A stretch of DNA of 64,000 nucleotides from Paradevosia shaoguanensis. Its GTDB lineage: Bacteria > Pseudomonadota > Alphaproteobacteria > Rhizobiales > Devosiaceae. The stretch is from contig NZ_CP068983.1 of the NCBI RefSeq assembly GCF_016801025.1, positions 2,039,888 through 2,103,887 on the forward strand. The letters are read 5' to 3'. Position 1 is the first letter of the stretch. Every line of letters starts with the position of its first letter. Made by a program: the position numbers and the translations under genes. Positions 25,708 through 34,583 of the stretch are shown here, one piece after another. The notes below the pieces were generated by a model. That model saw only the letters and a program-made list of their open reading frames with translations, was not told where the DNA came from and made no database searches.

Positions 25708-25748
25708 GCAAATCATCAGGCGAAAACGCCACACGGAGGAGGAAGACG

Positions 25749-26876
25749 ATGACGACCAATGGGAGGATCGGGCGCGGGGCTCTGGGGGTAGCGGTCGCTA
25801 CCCTGATGCTGGCCATGTCACCCGCCCTGCATGCCGAAGATTTCAGCCTCGACGCGCTGATCGAAGCGGCCAAGAAGGAAGGGCCGATCGGGGTCTATGA
25901 TTCCACCGGCAAGATCGTCGAGCAGGCGGAGAATTTCAGCAAGAAATACGGCCTGCAGGCGACCGGCACCAAGGTCAAGGCTACCGCTTCGGTCGAAATG
26001 GCCATCCGCGAGGGGCAGGCCAAGAACATCCAGGGCGACGTGCTGATCCTCACCGATCCGCCGTCCAGCATCGTGCAGCTCATTCCACAGGGTTTCGCGG
26101 AGAGCTGGCTGCCGCCTGACCTCGCCGACAAGATTCCCGTCGAGTACCAGAACCCGCTCATCATCACCAATAGCGGCAACGTCTGGGCCTATAATACCGA
26201 GGTCTACGACAAGTGCCCGGTGTCCAACATGTGGGAGCTGACCGAGCCCAAGTGGAAGGGCAAGGTGGCCATGCAGGACCCGCTCGGCAAGACGTCCTAT
26301 GACGACTGGTTCAACCAGATGGCGACCCATGCCGACGACAAAGTTGCGGCCGCCTATCAGGACTATTTCGGCAAGGCGCTCGAAACCGACGAGGCTTCCG
26401 CGACTGCCGCCTGGGTCAAGGCGCTCGCGGCCAATTCCCCGCTCCTGACCGATGCCGACGAAGCGGCGGCGCAGGCTGCCGGCGCCCCGGGCCAGAAGGA
26501 TCCCTTCATGGCGCTGATCTCCTCGGCCAAGTTCCGCGACAACGAGGCCAGCGGCTACAAGCTCGGCCTCTGCACCGGGCTCAAGCCCTGGGCCGGCTGG
26601 CTCTACCCGGGTGTCGGTCTCATCGCGACGGGCACCAAGAGCCCGAACACGGCAAAGCTCTTTCTCCACTACATGATGACCGAGGAAGGCATCGCTCCGC
26701 AGTCGGCCGACGGCAAGATGTCGACCAACCAGGACGTGAAGCTCCCGGCGGACGAGCCGTCGGGCATCGGCGCCGCACTCGACCAGATGTTCACCTACAA
26801 CGCGGCCACCGCGGCCGACGATTGGGATGCGCGCCAGGATTGGCAGGACTTCTGGCGGGTCAACTACAAGAAGTAG
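25749..26876 (+). CDS. Extracellular solute-binding protein of the AfuABC-like importer
   Basis: 375 aa. A signal peptide ending near ALHA is followed by a family-1 solute-binding fold starting FSLDALIEAAKKEGPIGVYDSTGKI (in pieces), a pattern shared with Fbp/Afu/phosphonate-type binding proteins. Two cysteines (YDKCPV and GLCTGL) could form a disulfide. GGAGGAGGAAGACG precedes the ATG. The ligand is unknown; phosphatase neighbours point to a phosphate ester. Confidence 0.85.
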   Translation: MTTNGRIGRGALGVAVATLMLAMSPALHAEDFSLDALIEAAKKEGPIGVYDSTGKIVEQAENFSKKYGLQATGTKVKATASVEMAIREGQAKNIQGDVLILTDPPSSIVQLIPQGFAESWLPPDLADKIPVEYQNPLIITNSGNVWAYNTEVYDKCPVSNMWELTEPKWKGKVAMQDPLGKTSYDDWFNQMATHADDKVAAAYQDYFGKALETDEASATAAWVKALAANSPLLTDADEAAAQAAGAPGQKDPFMALISSAKFRDNEASGYKLGLCTGLKPWAGWLYPGVGLIATGTKSPNTAKLFLHYMMTEEGIAPQSADGKMSTNQDVKLPADEPSGIGAALDQMFTYNAATAADDWDARQDWQDFWRVNYKK

Positions 26877-26886
26877 GCCGGCCATC

Positions 26887-26919
26887 TGCCGGAGGCGGGG
26901 ACCCTGCCTGCCTCCGGCA
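26887..26919 (+). other. Intercistronic 10-bp perfect hairpin
   Basis: TGCCGGAGGC (26887-26896) pairs with GCCTCCGGCA (26910-26919) around a 13-nt loop. No T-run follows, so it is more likely an mRNA-stabilising structure 3' of the binding-protein gene than a terminator. It allows a higher level of the binding protein than of the phosphatases. Confidence 0.55.
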
Positions 26920-26941
26920 TCTCATCTCTCAAGGACAGTCG

Positions 26942-27799
26942 ATGACCACCCCTTCTCAATCCATCCAGTTGCGACAGGTCGCCGAAAAGGCGGCACGCCT
27001 TGGCGGTGATCCGCTGCTGGGCGTGTTCCGGTCGGGAATGGATTACGGCTACCAGCGCGATCGCCACGATATCGTCACCGAGCACGACCGGGCGTCGGAA
27101 GCGCGGATCATTGCTGCCATCACCGGGGCAGTGCCGGATTCGACCATTATCGGGGAAGAGGGCGGGGAGGTCGGCACCGGCCGCGTGCGGTGGTATGTCG
27201 ACCCCATTGACGGAACCTCGAACTTTGCCCGCGGCATTGCCAATTGGTGCGTATCGATCGGTGCCGCCATCGGCGAGGAGCTGGTGGCAGGGGTCATCTA
27301 TGATCCGGTTGCCGGCAACATGTTCGCCGCCGACCTTGCGACAGTGACGCTCAATGGCACGCCGATCCGCGTGAATGCGGAAGCCGAGCAGCACCGTGCG
27401 GTGCTCCTCACGGGCTTTCCCAATACCAAGCACACGCGGCTCTTCGGGCGCCAGGCGCTCGATGCCTATGACGAATTGCTCGACGCGTTCCTCGCCATCC
27501 GCACACTGGGGAGCGGGGCGCTCAATCTCGCCCATGTCGCTGCCGGCTGGAGTGACGCGGCGATGGGCTTTCGCACCAATTCCTGGGATGTGGGCGCCGG
27601 GGCCTTCATCCTCGAGCGGGCCGGCGGGCGCTATTTCGGCTTCCGCGACGGCGTTCCGACGACGCCCGGATTTCTCATGCCGGACTATATCGCCGTGGGG
27701 CGCGACAGCGCCTACCCCGTGCTTGCGGCCGTGATGGCGCGGCTGACGGACGGCACGGCCAATGATCGTATTCTTTCCAAGGAGGCTTTGGGCTCATGA
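26942..27799 (+). CDS. Inositol-monophosphatase-family phosphatase 1
   Basis: 285 aa. Metal-binding motifs of the IMPase fold are complete: IIGEEGG (Glu72-Glu73), VDPIDGTSNF (Asp87 and Asp90) and the C-terminal SWDVGAGAFILERAGG near 213. Members are Mg-dependent and dephosphorylate inositol phosphates, sugar phosphates, PAP or fructose-1,6-bisphosphate. Position after an importer suggests it acts on the incoming phosphorylated compound. The ATG at 26942 follows AAGGACAG. Its stop overlaps the HAD gene (ATGA). Confidence 0.86.
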   Translation: MTTPSQSIQLRQVAEKAARLGGDPLLGVFRSGMDYGYQRDRHDIVTEHDRASEARIIAAITGAVPDSTIIGEEGGEVGTGRVRWYVDPIDGTSNFARGIANWCVSIGAAIGEELVAGVIYDPVAGNMFAADLATVTLNGTPIRVNAEAEQHRAVLLTGFPNTKHTRLFGRQALDAYDELLDAFLAIRTLGSGALNLAHVAAGWSDAAMGFRTNSWDVGAGAFILERAGGRYFGFRDGVPTTPGFLMPDYIAVGRDSAYPVLAAVMARLTDGTANDRILSKEALGS

Positions 27800-28608
27800 C
27801 CGATAACAGGCGCGTACCGACCGGCCGGGTCTGCCGGCCCCAGGCCTTGCTGCTCGATTTCGGCGGCGTGATCGTCCTCACCAGGAAGAACCCGAACTGG
27901 GCGTCCAATCTCGCCGCCCATGTCTTCGGCCTGCTCGAAAAGGCCTCGGCGACCGACGGGCTCACGCCCGAACTCATCACCGAGGACATCAAGGCCGGCA
28001 GCATTGCGGATTCGCACTGGAAGAACGCCATGTCGCGTCCGATGGCGCCGCGCGAGCTGCGCTACGAGGAGTTCTGGGGCGATTTCGTCGCCGCCGACTG
28101 GCCGGGCAAGGCGCGCGACGTTGTCGTCGCCGATGCCAAGGAGCTCTGCCGCGTGATGGGCCACATGCGTTCTGTCCGCGAGCTGCGCAACGGCCTTCTC
28201 GATCTGCTCGACGCTGCCGACGCGGCGGGCGTCCCAGTCGGCATCGTCAGCAATGCGCTCTCGGGGCAGGTGCATCTCGATATTCTGGCCGAGCACGGCC
28301 TTACCCATCGCTTCGCCGTCGAGGTGCACAGCGATGCCGTAGCGCTGCGCAAACCCAATCCCGACATGATCCGCATCGCGGCCGATCGGCTCGGCGTGCC
28401 GGTCAGCGCGTGCTGGTATGTAGGCGACAATTTCGACCGCGATGTGCTCTGCGGCATCCGGGCAGGGGTGGGGGGCAACATCCTCATGGAAGCGCCCAAG
28501 ACCTACGACCTGCCCTATGACCTGCGCGTGCGGCCGGATGCCATCGTCGCCGATCCGCGCGGCCTTCTCGACCTCTTCACCGAAGCCCTCAAGGCGAGCG
28601 CCGCCTGA
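27796..28608 (+). CDS. HAD-family hydrolase
   Basis: 270 aa, HAD subfamily IA with a helical cap. Motif I is LLLDFGGVIVLT (Asp21 nucleophile; the usual second Asp is Gly23, as in YihX-type phosphatases), motif II VGIVSNAL, motif III LRKPNPDM and motif IV YVGDNFDRDV. It is likely a phosphatase for a sugar or polyol phosphate. It is coupled to the preceding IMPase by a 4-nt overlap. Confidence 0.85.
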   Translation: MTDNRRVPTGRVCRPQALLLDFGGVIVLTRKNPNWASNLAAHVFGLLEKASATDGLTPELITEDIKAGSIADSHWKNAMSRPMAPRELRYEEFWGDFVAADWPGKARDVVVADAKELCRVMGHMRSVRELRNGLLDLLDAADAAGVPVGIVSNALSGQVHLDILAEHGLTHRFAVEVHSDAVALRKPNPDMIRIAADRLGVPVSACWYVGDNFDRDVLCGIRAGVGGNILMEAPKTYDLPYDLRVRPDAIVADPRGLLDLFTEALKASAA

Positions 28609-28644
28609 TGCGGTCCGCGCCTGCAAGCAAGCACATTGACCAGA

Positions 28645-28660
28645 TTGCACACCTGTGCAA
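28645..28660. promoter_or_regulatory. LacI-type operator, site 3 (TTGCAC-ACCT-GTGCAA)
   Basis: A perfect copy of the palindrome found at 22511. It starts 5 bp after a TTGACC -35-like hexamer (28635-28640) and would overlap the -10 position, a layout suited to direct repression. It marks a second transcription unit starting with the IMPase-2 gene. Confidence 0.66.
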
Positions 28661-28690
28661 TCTGGCGCCGGTCACCACTGGATTGATATC

Positions 28691-29506
28691 ATGAGTGCCA
28701 TCGCTCCCATTTCCCCTCACGACGAGGCCGTCGTTCTGCGCGCGCAGTTCTGCCAGGACCTGGCGCTTTCGGCCGGCGCCATTGCGCGGCAGGCTTTCGC
28801 CGAAGGCGAGGGGCGGCCGGTGGGGCTCAAGGGACCGCAGGATTTCCTCACCGAAACCGATGCCGCCGTCGAACGTCACATCCGCGCCCGCGTAGCGGAA
28901 GCCTTCCCCGAGGATGGCTTCCTTGGCGAGGAATCGGGCGGCAGCACGCAGGGAAACAGCGTCTGGGTGGTCGACCCCATCGACGGCACCGCCAATTTCG
29001 CCCGCTCCATCCCGCATTTCTGCATCTCGATCGCCTATGTGCTCAATGGTGAGGTGGAGCTTGGCGTGGTCTACAATCCCGCGCTCGAAGAACTCTACTT
29101 TGCCCGCAAGGGGCTTGGCGCGACGCGCAACGGCAAGCCCATCCGCGTTGCCGACACCCGCCGCTACGATGCCGCCTGCGTCGAGTTGGGCTGGTCGACG
29201 CGCGTGCCGAACGCCACCTATCTGCAGGTGCTCTCCGACATTCTCGAACAGGGCGCCAATGTCCGCCGGGCGGCCTCGGGAGCCCTTGCGCTCGCCTATG
29301 TCGCCGACGGGCGGTCGGACGCCTATGTCGAACTTCACATGCATCCCTGGGATTGCCTTGCCGGGCTTCTCCTGGTGCGCGAGGCTGGCGGGGTGACTGC
29401 GCCCTTCCTTGAACTTGATGGCCTTGCCAAGGGCGGCGCGGTCCTGGCGGCGGCCCCGGCCATTGCCGAGGGCATCAGCCGCGCCACCCGCATCCCGTTT
29501 CTCTGA
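28691..29506 (+). CDS. Inositol-monophosphatase-family phosphatase 2
   Basis: 271 aa. The complete IMPase metal site is visible: FLGEESGGS (Glu80-Glu81), VVDPIDGTANFARS (Asp95, Asp98) and HPWDCLAGLLLVREAGG near the C-terminus. It is a clear paralogue of the gene at 26942 but diverged, suggesting different substrates or steps. The ATG at 28691 lies 30 nt after operator site 3 and has only a weak ribosome binding site. Confidence 0.87.
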   Translation: MSAIAPISPHDEAVVLRAQFCQDLALSAGAIARQAFAEGEGRPVGLKGPQDFLTETDAAVERHIRARVAEAFPEDGFLGEESGGSTQGNSVWVVDPIDGTANFARSIPHFCISIAYVLNGEVELGVVYNPALEELYFARKGLGATRNGKPIRVADTRRYDAACVELGWSTRVPNATYLQVLSDILEQGANVRRAASGALALAYVADGRSDAYVELHMHPWDCLAGLLLVREAGGVTAPFLELDGLAKGGAVLAAAPAIAEGISRATRIPFL

Positions 29507-29522
29507 ACCTACGGACTATCCC

Positions 29523-30149
29523 ATGGACGCTCCCCGCTATGATCGGCCCCCGATCAGCCTGATCGAAAGCGACATCCACCCTTACGGCATCTCGCTTTAT
29601 GTCGGTGGCATGGAGGGCGCGAGCGACCTTGACCTGCTCAAGGCCAGCGGCATCAGCACGGTGGTCAACTGCGCGGTCAATCTCGATTTCAACTATGTCA
29701 GCGAGCCGCTCTCCCCGGTCGAGCAGCCGATCGACTACGGCTATGGCGATATCCGCTACTACAAGCTCGGTCTCATCGATGGCCCCGGCAACCCGGAGAC
29801 CATGTTCGTGGCGGGCTATTACCTGCTGCGCGGCGCGCTCGATCAGGTCCTGCCCGAGCGGCATACCTATCCGCGTCGCGAGCGCGGCAATGTGCTGGTC
29901 AATTGCCGCGGCGGGCGCAGTCGTTCGGTGGCGCTGACCGCGCTCTTCCTCCACCTCCAGCTCCCCGATCGCTATCCGCGCCTCGAAGATGCGCTCGACC
30001 GGGTGCGCGAAAAGCGCGAGCTGCGTCGCGACGAATGGTTCGAGACGCCCAAGCCCATGCTGGTGGACTCCATCCGCCGCGCCGCGCGTTGGGTGCGCAT
30101 GATCGAAAGCGACCGGAAGGATACCGCGCCGCTCCAAGCCGCTCTCTAG
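29523..30149 (+). CDS. Dual-specificity / tyrosine-phosphatase-type protein
   Basis: 208 aa. The Cys-X5-Arg phosphate loop is VNCRGGRSRS with Cys128 and Arg134, preceded by Asn instead of the usual His. A candidate general-acid Asp87 is in LIDGPGN. The N-terminal part YGISLYVGGMEGASDLDLLK fits the DSP fold. Family members dephosphorylate proteins, phosphoinositides or small phosphate esters. In this operon a small-molecule substrate seems more likely. Starts 16 nt after the IMPase-2 gene. Confidence 0.75.
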   Translation: MDAPRYDRPPISLIESDIHPYGISLYVGGMEGASDLDLLKASGISTVVNCAVNLDFNYVSEPLSPVEQPIDYGYGDIRYYKLGLIDGPGNPETMFVAGYYLLRGALDQVLPERHTYPRRERGNVLVNCRGGRSRSVALTALFLHLQLPDRYPRLEDALDRVREKRELRRDEWFETPKPMLVDSIRRAARWVRMIESDRKDTAPLQAAL

Positions 30150-30166
30150 CGGGACGGGAGGGGCGG

Positions 30167-31828
30167 GTGGAATCGACGATCGTCCTCATCGATATCCTGG
30201 GGGCCGGTGCGCTGCTCATCTGGGGCCTGCGCATGGTCAAGACGGGCGTCACCCGTGCGTTCGGCGCGCAATTGCGCGTCTGGATCGGGCGCGGCACCGC
30301 CAACCGTTTCGTCTCCTTCTTCGCGGGCCTCTTCGCGACGCTCCTGCTGCAGAGCAGCACCGCCACCGCCATGATGACGGCATCCTTCGCCAGCCGCGAA
30401 TTGCTGACCGGCGCCATGGGCCAGTCGGTGATGCTGGGCGCCAATGTCGGCACCAGCCTCGTCTCGGGCGTGCTGGCGCTCGACGTGCATTGGCTGGCCC
30501 CGCTCTTCGTTCTGGCCGGCGTCGCCGTCTTCAAGCTCAGCCAGGAAAGTCGCGGCAAGGGCATCGGCCGGGCCTTGCTCGGGCTCGGCCTCATGCTGGT
30601 TGCCCTACGGCTCCTCGGCGAAGCCACCGACCCGATCAGGCAGTCGACCACCATCGCACTCATCCTCAATGCCCTGGCCGGCGCCCCGCTCTTCGCCCTG
30701 ATCCTTGCCGCGGGCCTCGCGGTCCTCGCCTCGTCGAGCCTGGCTGTCGTCCTGCTGGTCATGTCGCTGGCCTTGGCCGGCAACATGGATCACGGGCTGG
30801 CGCTGGTGCTGGTCGCCGGCGCCAATCTGGGCGGCGCGGTGCCCCCGCTCCTCGCCACCATGGGCGAGGGCGTGCTCGCCCGGCGCGTCACCGTTTCCAA
30901 TCTCTGCGTTCGCGCCTTTGGCGCGCTGGCCGTGCTCGTCGCCGGCGGTCTCCTGGCACCGGCTCTTGCCGGCCTGGTCACCGATCCGGCCGGGTTCGTC
31001 GTCAGTGCCCATATCGGCTTCAACCTAGCGCTCTCGGTGCTGTTCCTGCCGCTGGTCGGGCCGCTGGCGCGGCTCTTCGCGCGGCTGATGCCCAACGTGG
31101 TCGATGCGCAGGGCGTCGGTCCGCGCTTTCTCGACAATGCCGTGCTCGACGATCCGGTCGTGGCCCTCTCTGCGGCCGCACGAGAAACGCTGCGCATCGG
31201 CGATACGGTCGTCGAAATGCTCGAAACCAGCCTGCGGACCCTGCGCTCGAACGACACCAAGGGCTGCGCCAGCGTCAAGCTGCTCGACGACAAGGTCGAT
31301 ACGCTCCAGGAGGCGGTAAAGATCTATCTCGCGCGCTTCACCAGCGTCGAACTCGATGAGGGCGAGATGCGGCGCGCCGAGGAAATCCTGAGCTATGCCA
31401 TCAATCTCGAGCATATCGGCGATATCGTCGATCATGGCCTCAACGATCTCGCCGCCCGCAAGATCAAGGGGCGACTGACCTTCTCCGGCGAGGGTTTCCA
31501 CGAGATCGAGGCCTTCTACGAAAAGACCATCGCCAACCTGCGCATTGCCCAGACCATCTTCATGTCGCGCGATGTCGAGCTGGCGCGGCGGCTGGTCGAG
31601 GTGAAGGTCGATATCCGCCGGCTGGAGCAAGAATCGGCCTCGCGCCATCTCGACCGCATCCGCCAGCGCCGTGCCGAAAGCATCGAAACCAGCACCCTCC
31701 ATCTCGACATCCTGCGCGATCTCAAGCGCGTCAACGCCCACATCACTTCGGTCGCCTATCCGATACTGGACGAAGTCGGCCAGTTGCGCGAAAGCCGGCT
31801 GCGCTCGCTCGACAAGAAAGCCTCCTGA
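30167..31828 (+). CDS. Na/Pi-cotransporter family protein with PhoU-like C-terminus
   Basis: 553 aa. The N-terminal 320 residues hold repeated membrane segments with the family motif LLQSSTATAMM (about 59-69) and a second, weaker repeat at LASSSLAVVLLV. The C-terminal 220 residues are helical and PhoU-like (ETLRIGDTVVEMLETSL, INLEHIGDIVDH). Such NptA/YjbB-type proteins move phosphate with sodium and may export excess Pi. GTG at 30167 follows GGGAGGGGCG. Within a phosphatase operon it could dispose of released phosphate. Confidence 0.86.
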   Translation: MESTIVLIDILGAGALLIWGLRMVKTGVTRAFGAQLRVWIGRGTANRFVSFFAGLFATLLLQSSTATAMMTASFASRELLTGAMGQSVMLGANVGTSLVSGVLALDVHWLAPLFVLAGVAVFKLSQESRGKGIGRALLGLGLMLVALRLLGEATDPIRQSTTIALILNALAGAPLFALILAAGLAVLASSSLAVVLLVMSLALAGNMDHGLALVLVAGANLGGAVPPLLATMGEGVLARRVTVSNLCVRAFGALAVLVAGGLLAPALAGLVTDPAGFVVSAHIGFNLALSVLFLPLVGPLARLFARLMPNVVDAQGVGPRFLDNAVLDDPVVALSAAARETLRIGDTVVEMLETSLRTLRSNDTKGCASVKLLDDKVDTLQEAVKIYLARFTSVELDEGEMRRAEEILSYAINLEHIGDIVDHGLNDLAARKIKGRLTFSGEGFHEIEAFYEKTIANLRIAQTIFMSRDVELARRLVEVKVDIRRLEQESASRHLDRIRQRRAESIETSTLHLDILRDLKRVNAHITSVAYPILDEVGQLRESRLRSLDKKAS

Positions 31829-31836
31829 ACCCCGTC

Positions 31837-33552
31837 ATGAAAATCGCCATCATTGCCGATCCGCACCACCACGACATTCATGGCGAATATGGTGCCCACG
31901 AAATAGCCGGACCGCGCCTGCGCACGCTTGCCGATACCACGGCCTCCACGCGGGTCTTCAACGAGAGCTATCCCGCCTTCCGCGCTGCCCTCGCTGACAT
32001 AGCGGCTCGCGGCATTCGCACCGTGGTCATCCCCGGCGACGTCACCGATGACGGCCAGGCCGAAACCGTTACCGCCACGATGGCGCTACTCGAGCAATAT
32101 TCGGCCAGCCACGGCATGCGTTTCTTCGCGACGCCCGGCAACCACGACCTCTATTCGATCCATGGCCGCCACCAGTCCAAGCGCTTCCTCAATGCCGATG
32201 GCACCGATGTACTCTTCACCAGCGATGCCGACGAACCGCAGGAAGAGTCGGTTGGCCGCATCGTGACCGAGACCATGCACTGCGCCGGCTACGAAGCCGG
32301 GCTGCCGCCCTTCGCGCGTCTCGGCTATTTCCGCAGCCCGCGCGATCTCCACTGGGAGAGCCCATTCGGCAGCAGCGATGCCATGGAGGATCGCACCTAT
32401 GTCGTGCGCTCGGACGATGGCCGCTCCGTCCGCACCATGATCGACGCATCCTATCTCGTCGAGGCGGAGCCCGGCCTATGGCTGCTCTCGATCGATGCCA
32501 ATGTCTTCGAGCCGCGGGACGGCAGCACCGATCCGGTGCCCGAAAAGGCCTATCACGACAGCACCGATGCCGGCTGGAACGCCATGCTCAAGCACAAGGG
32601 CTTCGTGCTCGATTGGGCGCGCGACGTCAGCGCCCGCGCCAGGGCGCAGGGCAAGGACCTGCTGGTCTTTTCCCACTACCCCATGGTCGATCCGCTCAAC
32701 GGCACTCTTGAGGACGAAATCGCGCTCTTCGGCTCGACCAGCTTCGCCCGGCGCACGCCCCGCGCGGACGTGGCGCGCTCGGCCATAGCCGCGGGCATCA
32801 AGGTGCATTTCAGCGGTCACCTTCACATCAATGACACTGCCATTTTCAGCGAAGGCGGCAAGGCTCTGGTCAATGTCGCCATGCCCTCACTGGTCGGCTT
32901 CCCGCCGGCCTACAAGATCGCCGAGTTCGCCGACGGGCGCCTCGATGTCGAGACCGTCTTCCTCGAAGATGTCCCGGGCTTCGACGTCGCTTTCCCGTTC
33001 TACGCCGCCGAGCAGCGTCGCACCGGCGCGGATTATGGCAATTTGCTCGAGGCCAGGACCTATCCCGAATTCCTGAGCCGGCATCTCGCCCAGATGGTGG
33101 CCTGGCGCTACCTGCGCCGTGAATGGCCCGACGATCTTGCGGCCGCCGTGCCGCGCCTCAACCTTGGCCATCTCATGGGCCTCGCCTCCATCGCGACGCC
33201 ACTCAAGACCCTGCCCGACAGCCTCCACGAATTACTGCCGCACCAGGATTGGCACGACATCGCCTTCATCGATCTCGTCGTCGATTGGTACCACCTGCGC
33301 AAGGCGCGCGCGCTTGCCGAGGGCTACGTCCCGGCTTCGCGCCTCGCCGTCTACGACAGGCTGCAGACGGCGTTCGCCGCGCGGACCTGGCCGATGGACA
33401 GCCTCCAGGGGCGCCTTGCCGCCTTCTTCCGCATCCTTGGCGAATATCGCAACAGCACGCCCTGCGTCGATTTCTCGATCGACCTCGAAACCGGCGCCGT
33501 CGAACCGCTCTATCGCGGTCGCACCGATCTGCGCCAGATGGGGTCGGCCTGA
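31837..33552 (+). CDS. Large metallophosphoesterase (calcineurin-like)
   Basis: 571 aa. All five calcineurin-fold metal motifs are present in order: DPHHH (Asp8, His10), GDVTDD (about 67-72), GNHD (about 101-104), SHYP, and GHLHIND (about 327-333). About 200 extra C-terminal residues form an unrecognised domain. No signal peptide is seen, so it is probably cytoplasmic. It may hydrolyse a phosphodiester or phosphomonoester. Its 3' end overlaps the convergent LacI gene by 43 nt. Confidence 0.86.
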   Translation: MKIAIIADPHHHDIHGEYGAHEIAGPRLRTLADTTASTRVFNESYPAFRAALADIAARGIRTVVIPGDVTDDGQAETVTATMALLEQYSASHGMRFFATPGNHDLYSIHGRHQSKRFLNADGTDVLFTSDADEPQEESVGRIVTETMHCAGYEAGLPPFARLGYFRSPRDLHWESPFGSSDAMEDRTYVVRSDDGRSVRTMIDASYLVEAEPGLWLLSIDANVFEPRDGSTDPVPEKAYHDSTDAGWNAMLKHKGFVLDWARDVSARARAQGKDLLVFSHYPMVDPLNGTLEDEIALFGSTSFARRTPRADVARSAIAAGIKVHFSGHLHINDTAIFSEGGKALVNVAMPSLVGFPPAYKIAEFADGRLDVETVFLEDVPGFDVAFPFYAAEQRRTGADYGNLLEARTYPEFLSRHLAQMVAWRYLRREWPDDLAAAVPRLNLGHLMGLASIATPLKTLPDSLHELLPHQDWHDIAFIDLVVDWYHLRKARALAEGYVPASRLAVYDRLQTAFAARTWPMDSLQGRLAAFFRILGEYRNSTPCVDFSIDLETGAVEPLYRGRTDLRQMGSA

Positions 33553-34520
33553 AGCACAAGCGGGGCGCTGGGTTCGCCCTTCTTGTCGACCAGCTCGACG
33601 ATGGCGTCCGCAATGCGGTCGACCGGTTGCCGGAACGTAGTGAGGTTATAGGCGCCCCAGCCGGCCTGCTCGATATCGTCAAAACCGATGACGCAAAGAT
33701 CGCGCGGAATCTCCATGCCGAATTCGTTGCGCGCCGCATCCATGAAGCCGCAGGCGAGGAGGTCGGTGACGCAGAAGGCCGCATCGGGCCTGTCCGATCG
33801 CGGCAACAGTATGCGTGCCGCCTCGACACCTGACGCGTAGGACGTCGGCCCCGGCCGCACGATCTTGACCTCGATGCCCGCTGCTGCCGCTGCCGCCGCA
33901 AAGGGCCGCTCGCGACCGACCAGGCTCGGCGTTCCGGCCTGCGAGGAAACCACCGCGATCTTGCGGCAGCCCGCGCGCTGGAACATGGCGAAGGCCTCAT
34001 GCGCCGCGGTCGCATTGTCGACGGCGATCGCGTCGACACCTTCAGCGCCGACATCACGATTGATGAGGATCACGTGCTGGCCATTGGCCACGCAGGTATC
34101 GATCAGCGAGGCGGCGGGGGAGCCTGAAAGCACCACCGTCGCATCGGCGCGATAATTGAGCGTCAGCCGCAGCGCGCTTTCGACGCTCTCGGTTTCGCCC
34201 GATGTGTTGATGATCATCGCCACCCGGTCGATGGCCTGCAACCGGCTCGTCACCGAGGCCAGGATGCGCGCGTGGTAGGGGGTGTTGAGATCGGCGCCGA
34301 TCAGGCAGACGATGCCCGAGCGATCGTGGATCAGCCCGCGGGCCAGGTGGTTGACGTGGTAGCCAAGCCGGTCGGCCGCCTCGATGACTTTCTTGCGCGT
34401 GGATTCCGAGACGCTGGCGCCACTGGTGAACGTGCGCGACACGGCCGAGCGGGAGACTCCCGCCAGCTTGGCGACCTGTTCAGCGGTAACGAAGGTTTTT
34501 GCGGTCTTCTGTTCCGCCAC
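33510..34520 (-). CDS. LacI-family transcriptional regulator of the phosphatase/importer regulon
   Basis: 336 aa. The N-terminal helix-turn-helix VTAEQVAKLAGVSRSAVSR is followed by the LacI hinge DRLGYHVNHLARGL and a type I periplasmic-binding-like effector domain (about 65-330). GTG at 34520 has AGGAA at suitable distance. The same TTGCAN-N4-GTGCAA palindrome occurs upstream of this gene and of both phosphatase-side operons, so it most likely controls all three. The effector is unknown; it may be the dephosphorylated sugar or polyol. Confidence 0.88.
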   Translation of the reverse strand: MAEQKTAKTFVTAEQVAKLAGVSRSAVSRTFTSGASVSESTRKKVIEAADRLGYHVNHLARGLIHDRSGIVCLIGADLNTPYHARILASVTSRLQAIDRVAMIINTSGETESVESALRLTLNYRADATVVLSGSPAASLIDTCVANGQHVILINRDVGAEGVDAIAVDNATAAHEAFAMFQRAGCRKIAVVSSQAGTPSLVGRERPFAAAAAAAGIEVKIVRPGPTSYASGVEAARILLPRSDRPDAAFCVTDLLACGFMDAARNEFGMEIPRDLCVIGFDDIEQAGWGAYNLTTFRQPVDRIADAIVELVDKKGEPSAPLVLQADPIWRRSVRPR

Positions 34521-34567
34521 GGCGAAATTCCTATGATCGCCGAAGAGCTACAACCAATGGCATCGCC

Positions 34568-34583
34568 TTGCAAGCCTGTGCAA
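34568..34583. promoter_or_regulatory. LacI-type operator, site 4 (TTGCAA-GCCT-GTGCAA)
   Basis: One mismatch from the consensus palindrome, 48 bp upstream of the LacI-family gene start; indicates autoregulation. A related ATGCAC-AAC-GTGCAA near-palindrome with a 3-nt spacer lies further upstream at 34636-34650 and may be a weaker site. Confidence 0.6.

Noticed and set aside
24675-25748. An open frame across the ABC ATPase gene continuing into the binding-protein frame, suggesting a long fusion protein
   Set aside because: The region before 25749 is an alternative frame of a conserved ATPase. The true binding protein starts at 25749 with GGAGGA and a signal peptide.
22716-26876. Calling the importer a ferric-iron (FbpABC) system
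   Set aside because: The fold group fits iron as well, but the adjacent phosphatases, the Na/Pi protein and a LacI-type rather than Fur-type operator argue for an organic phosphate substrate.
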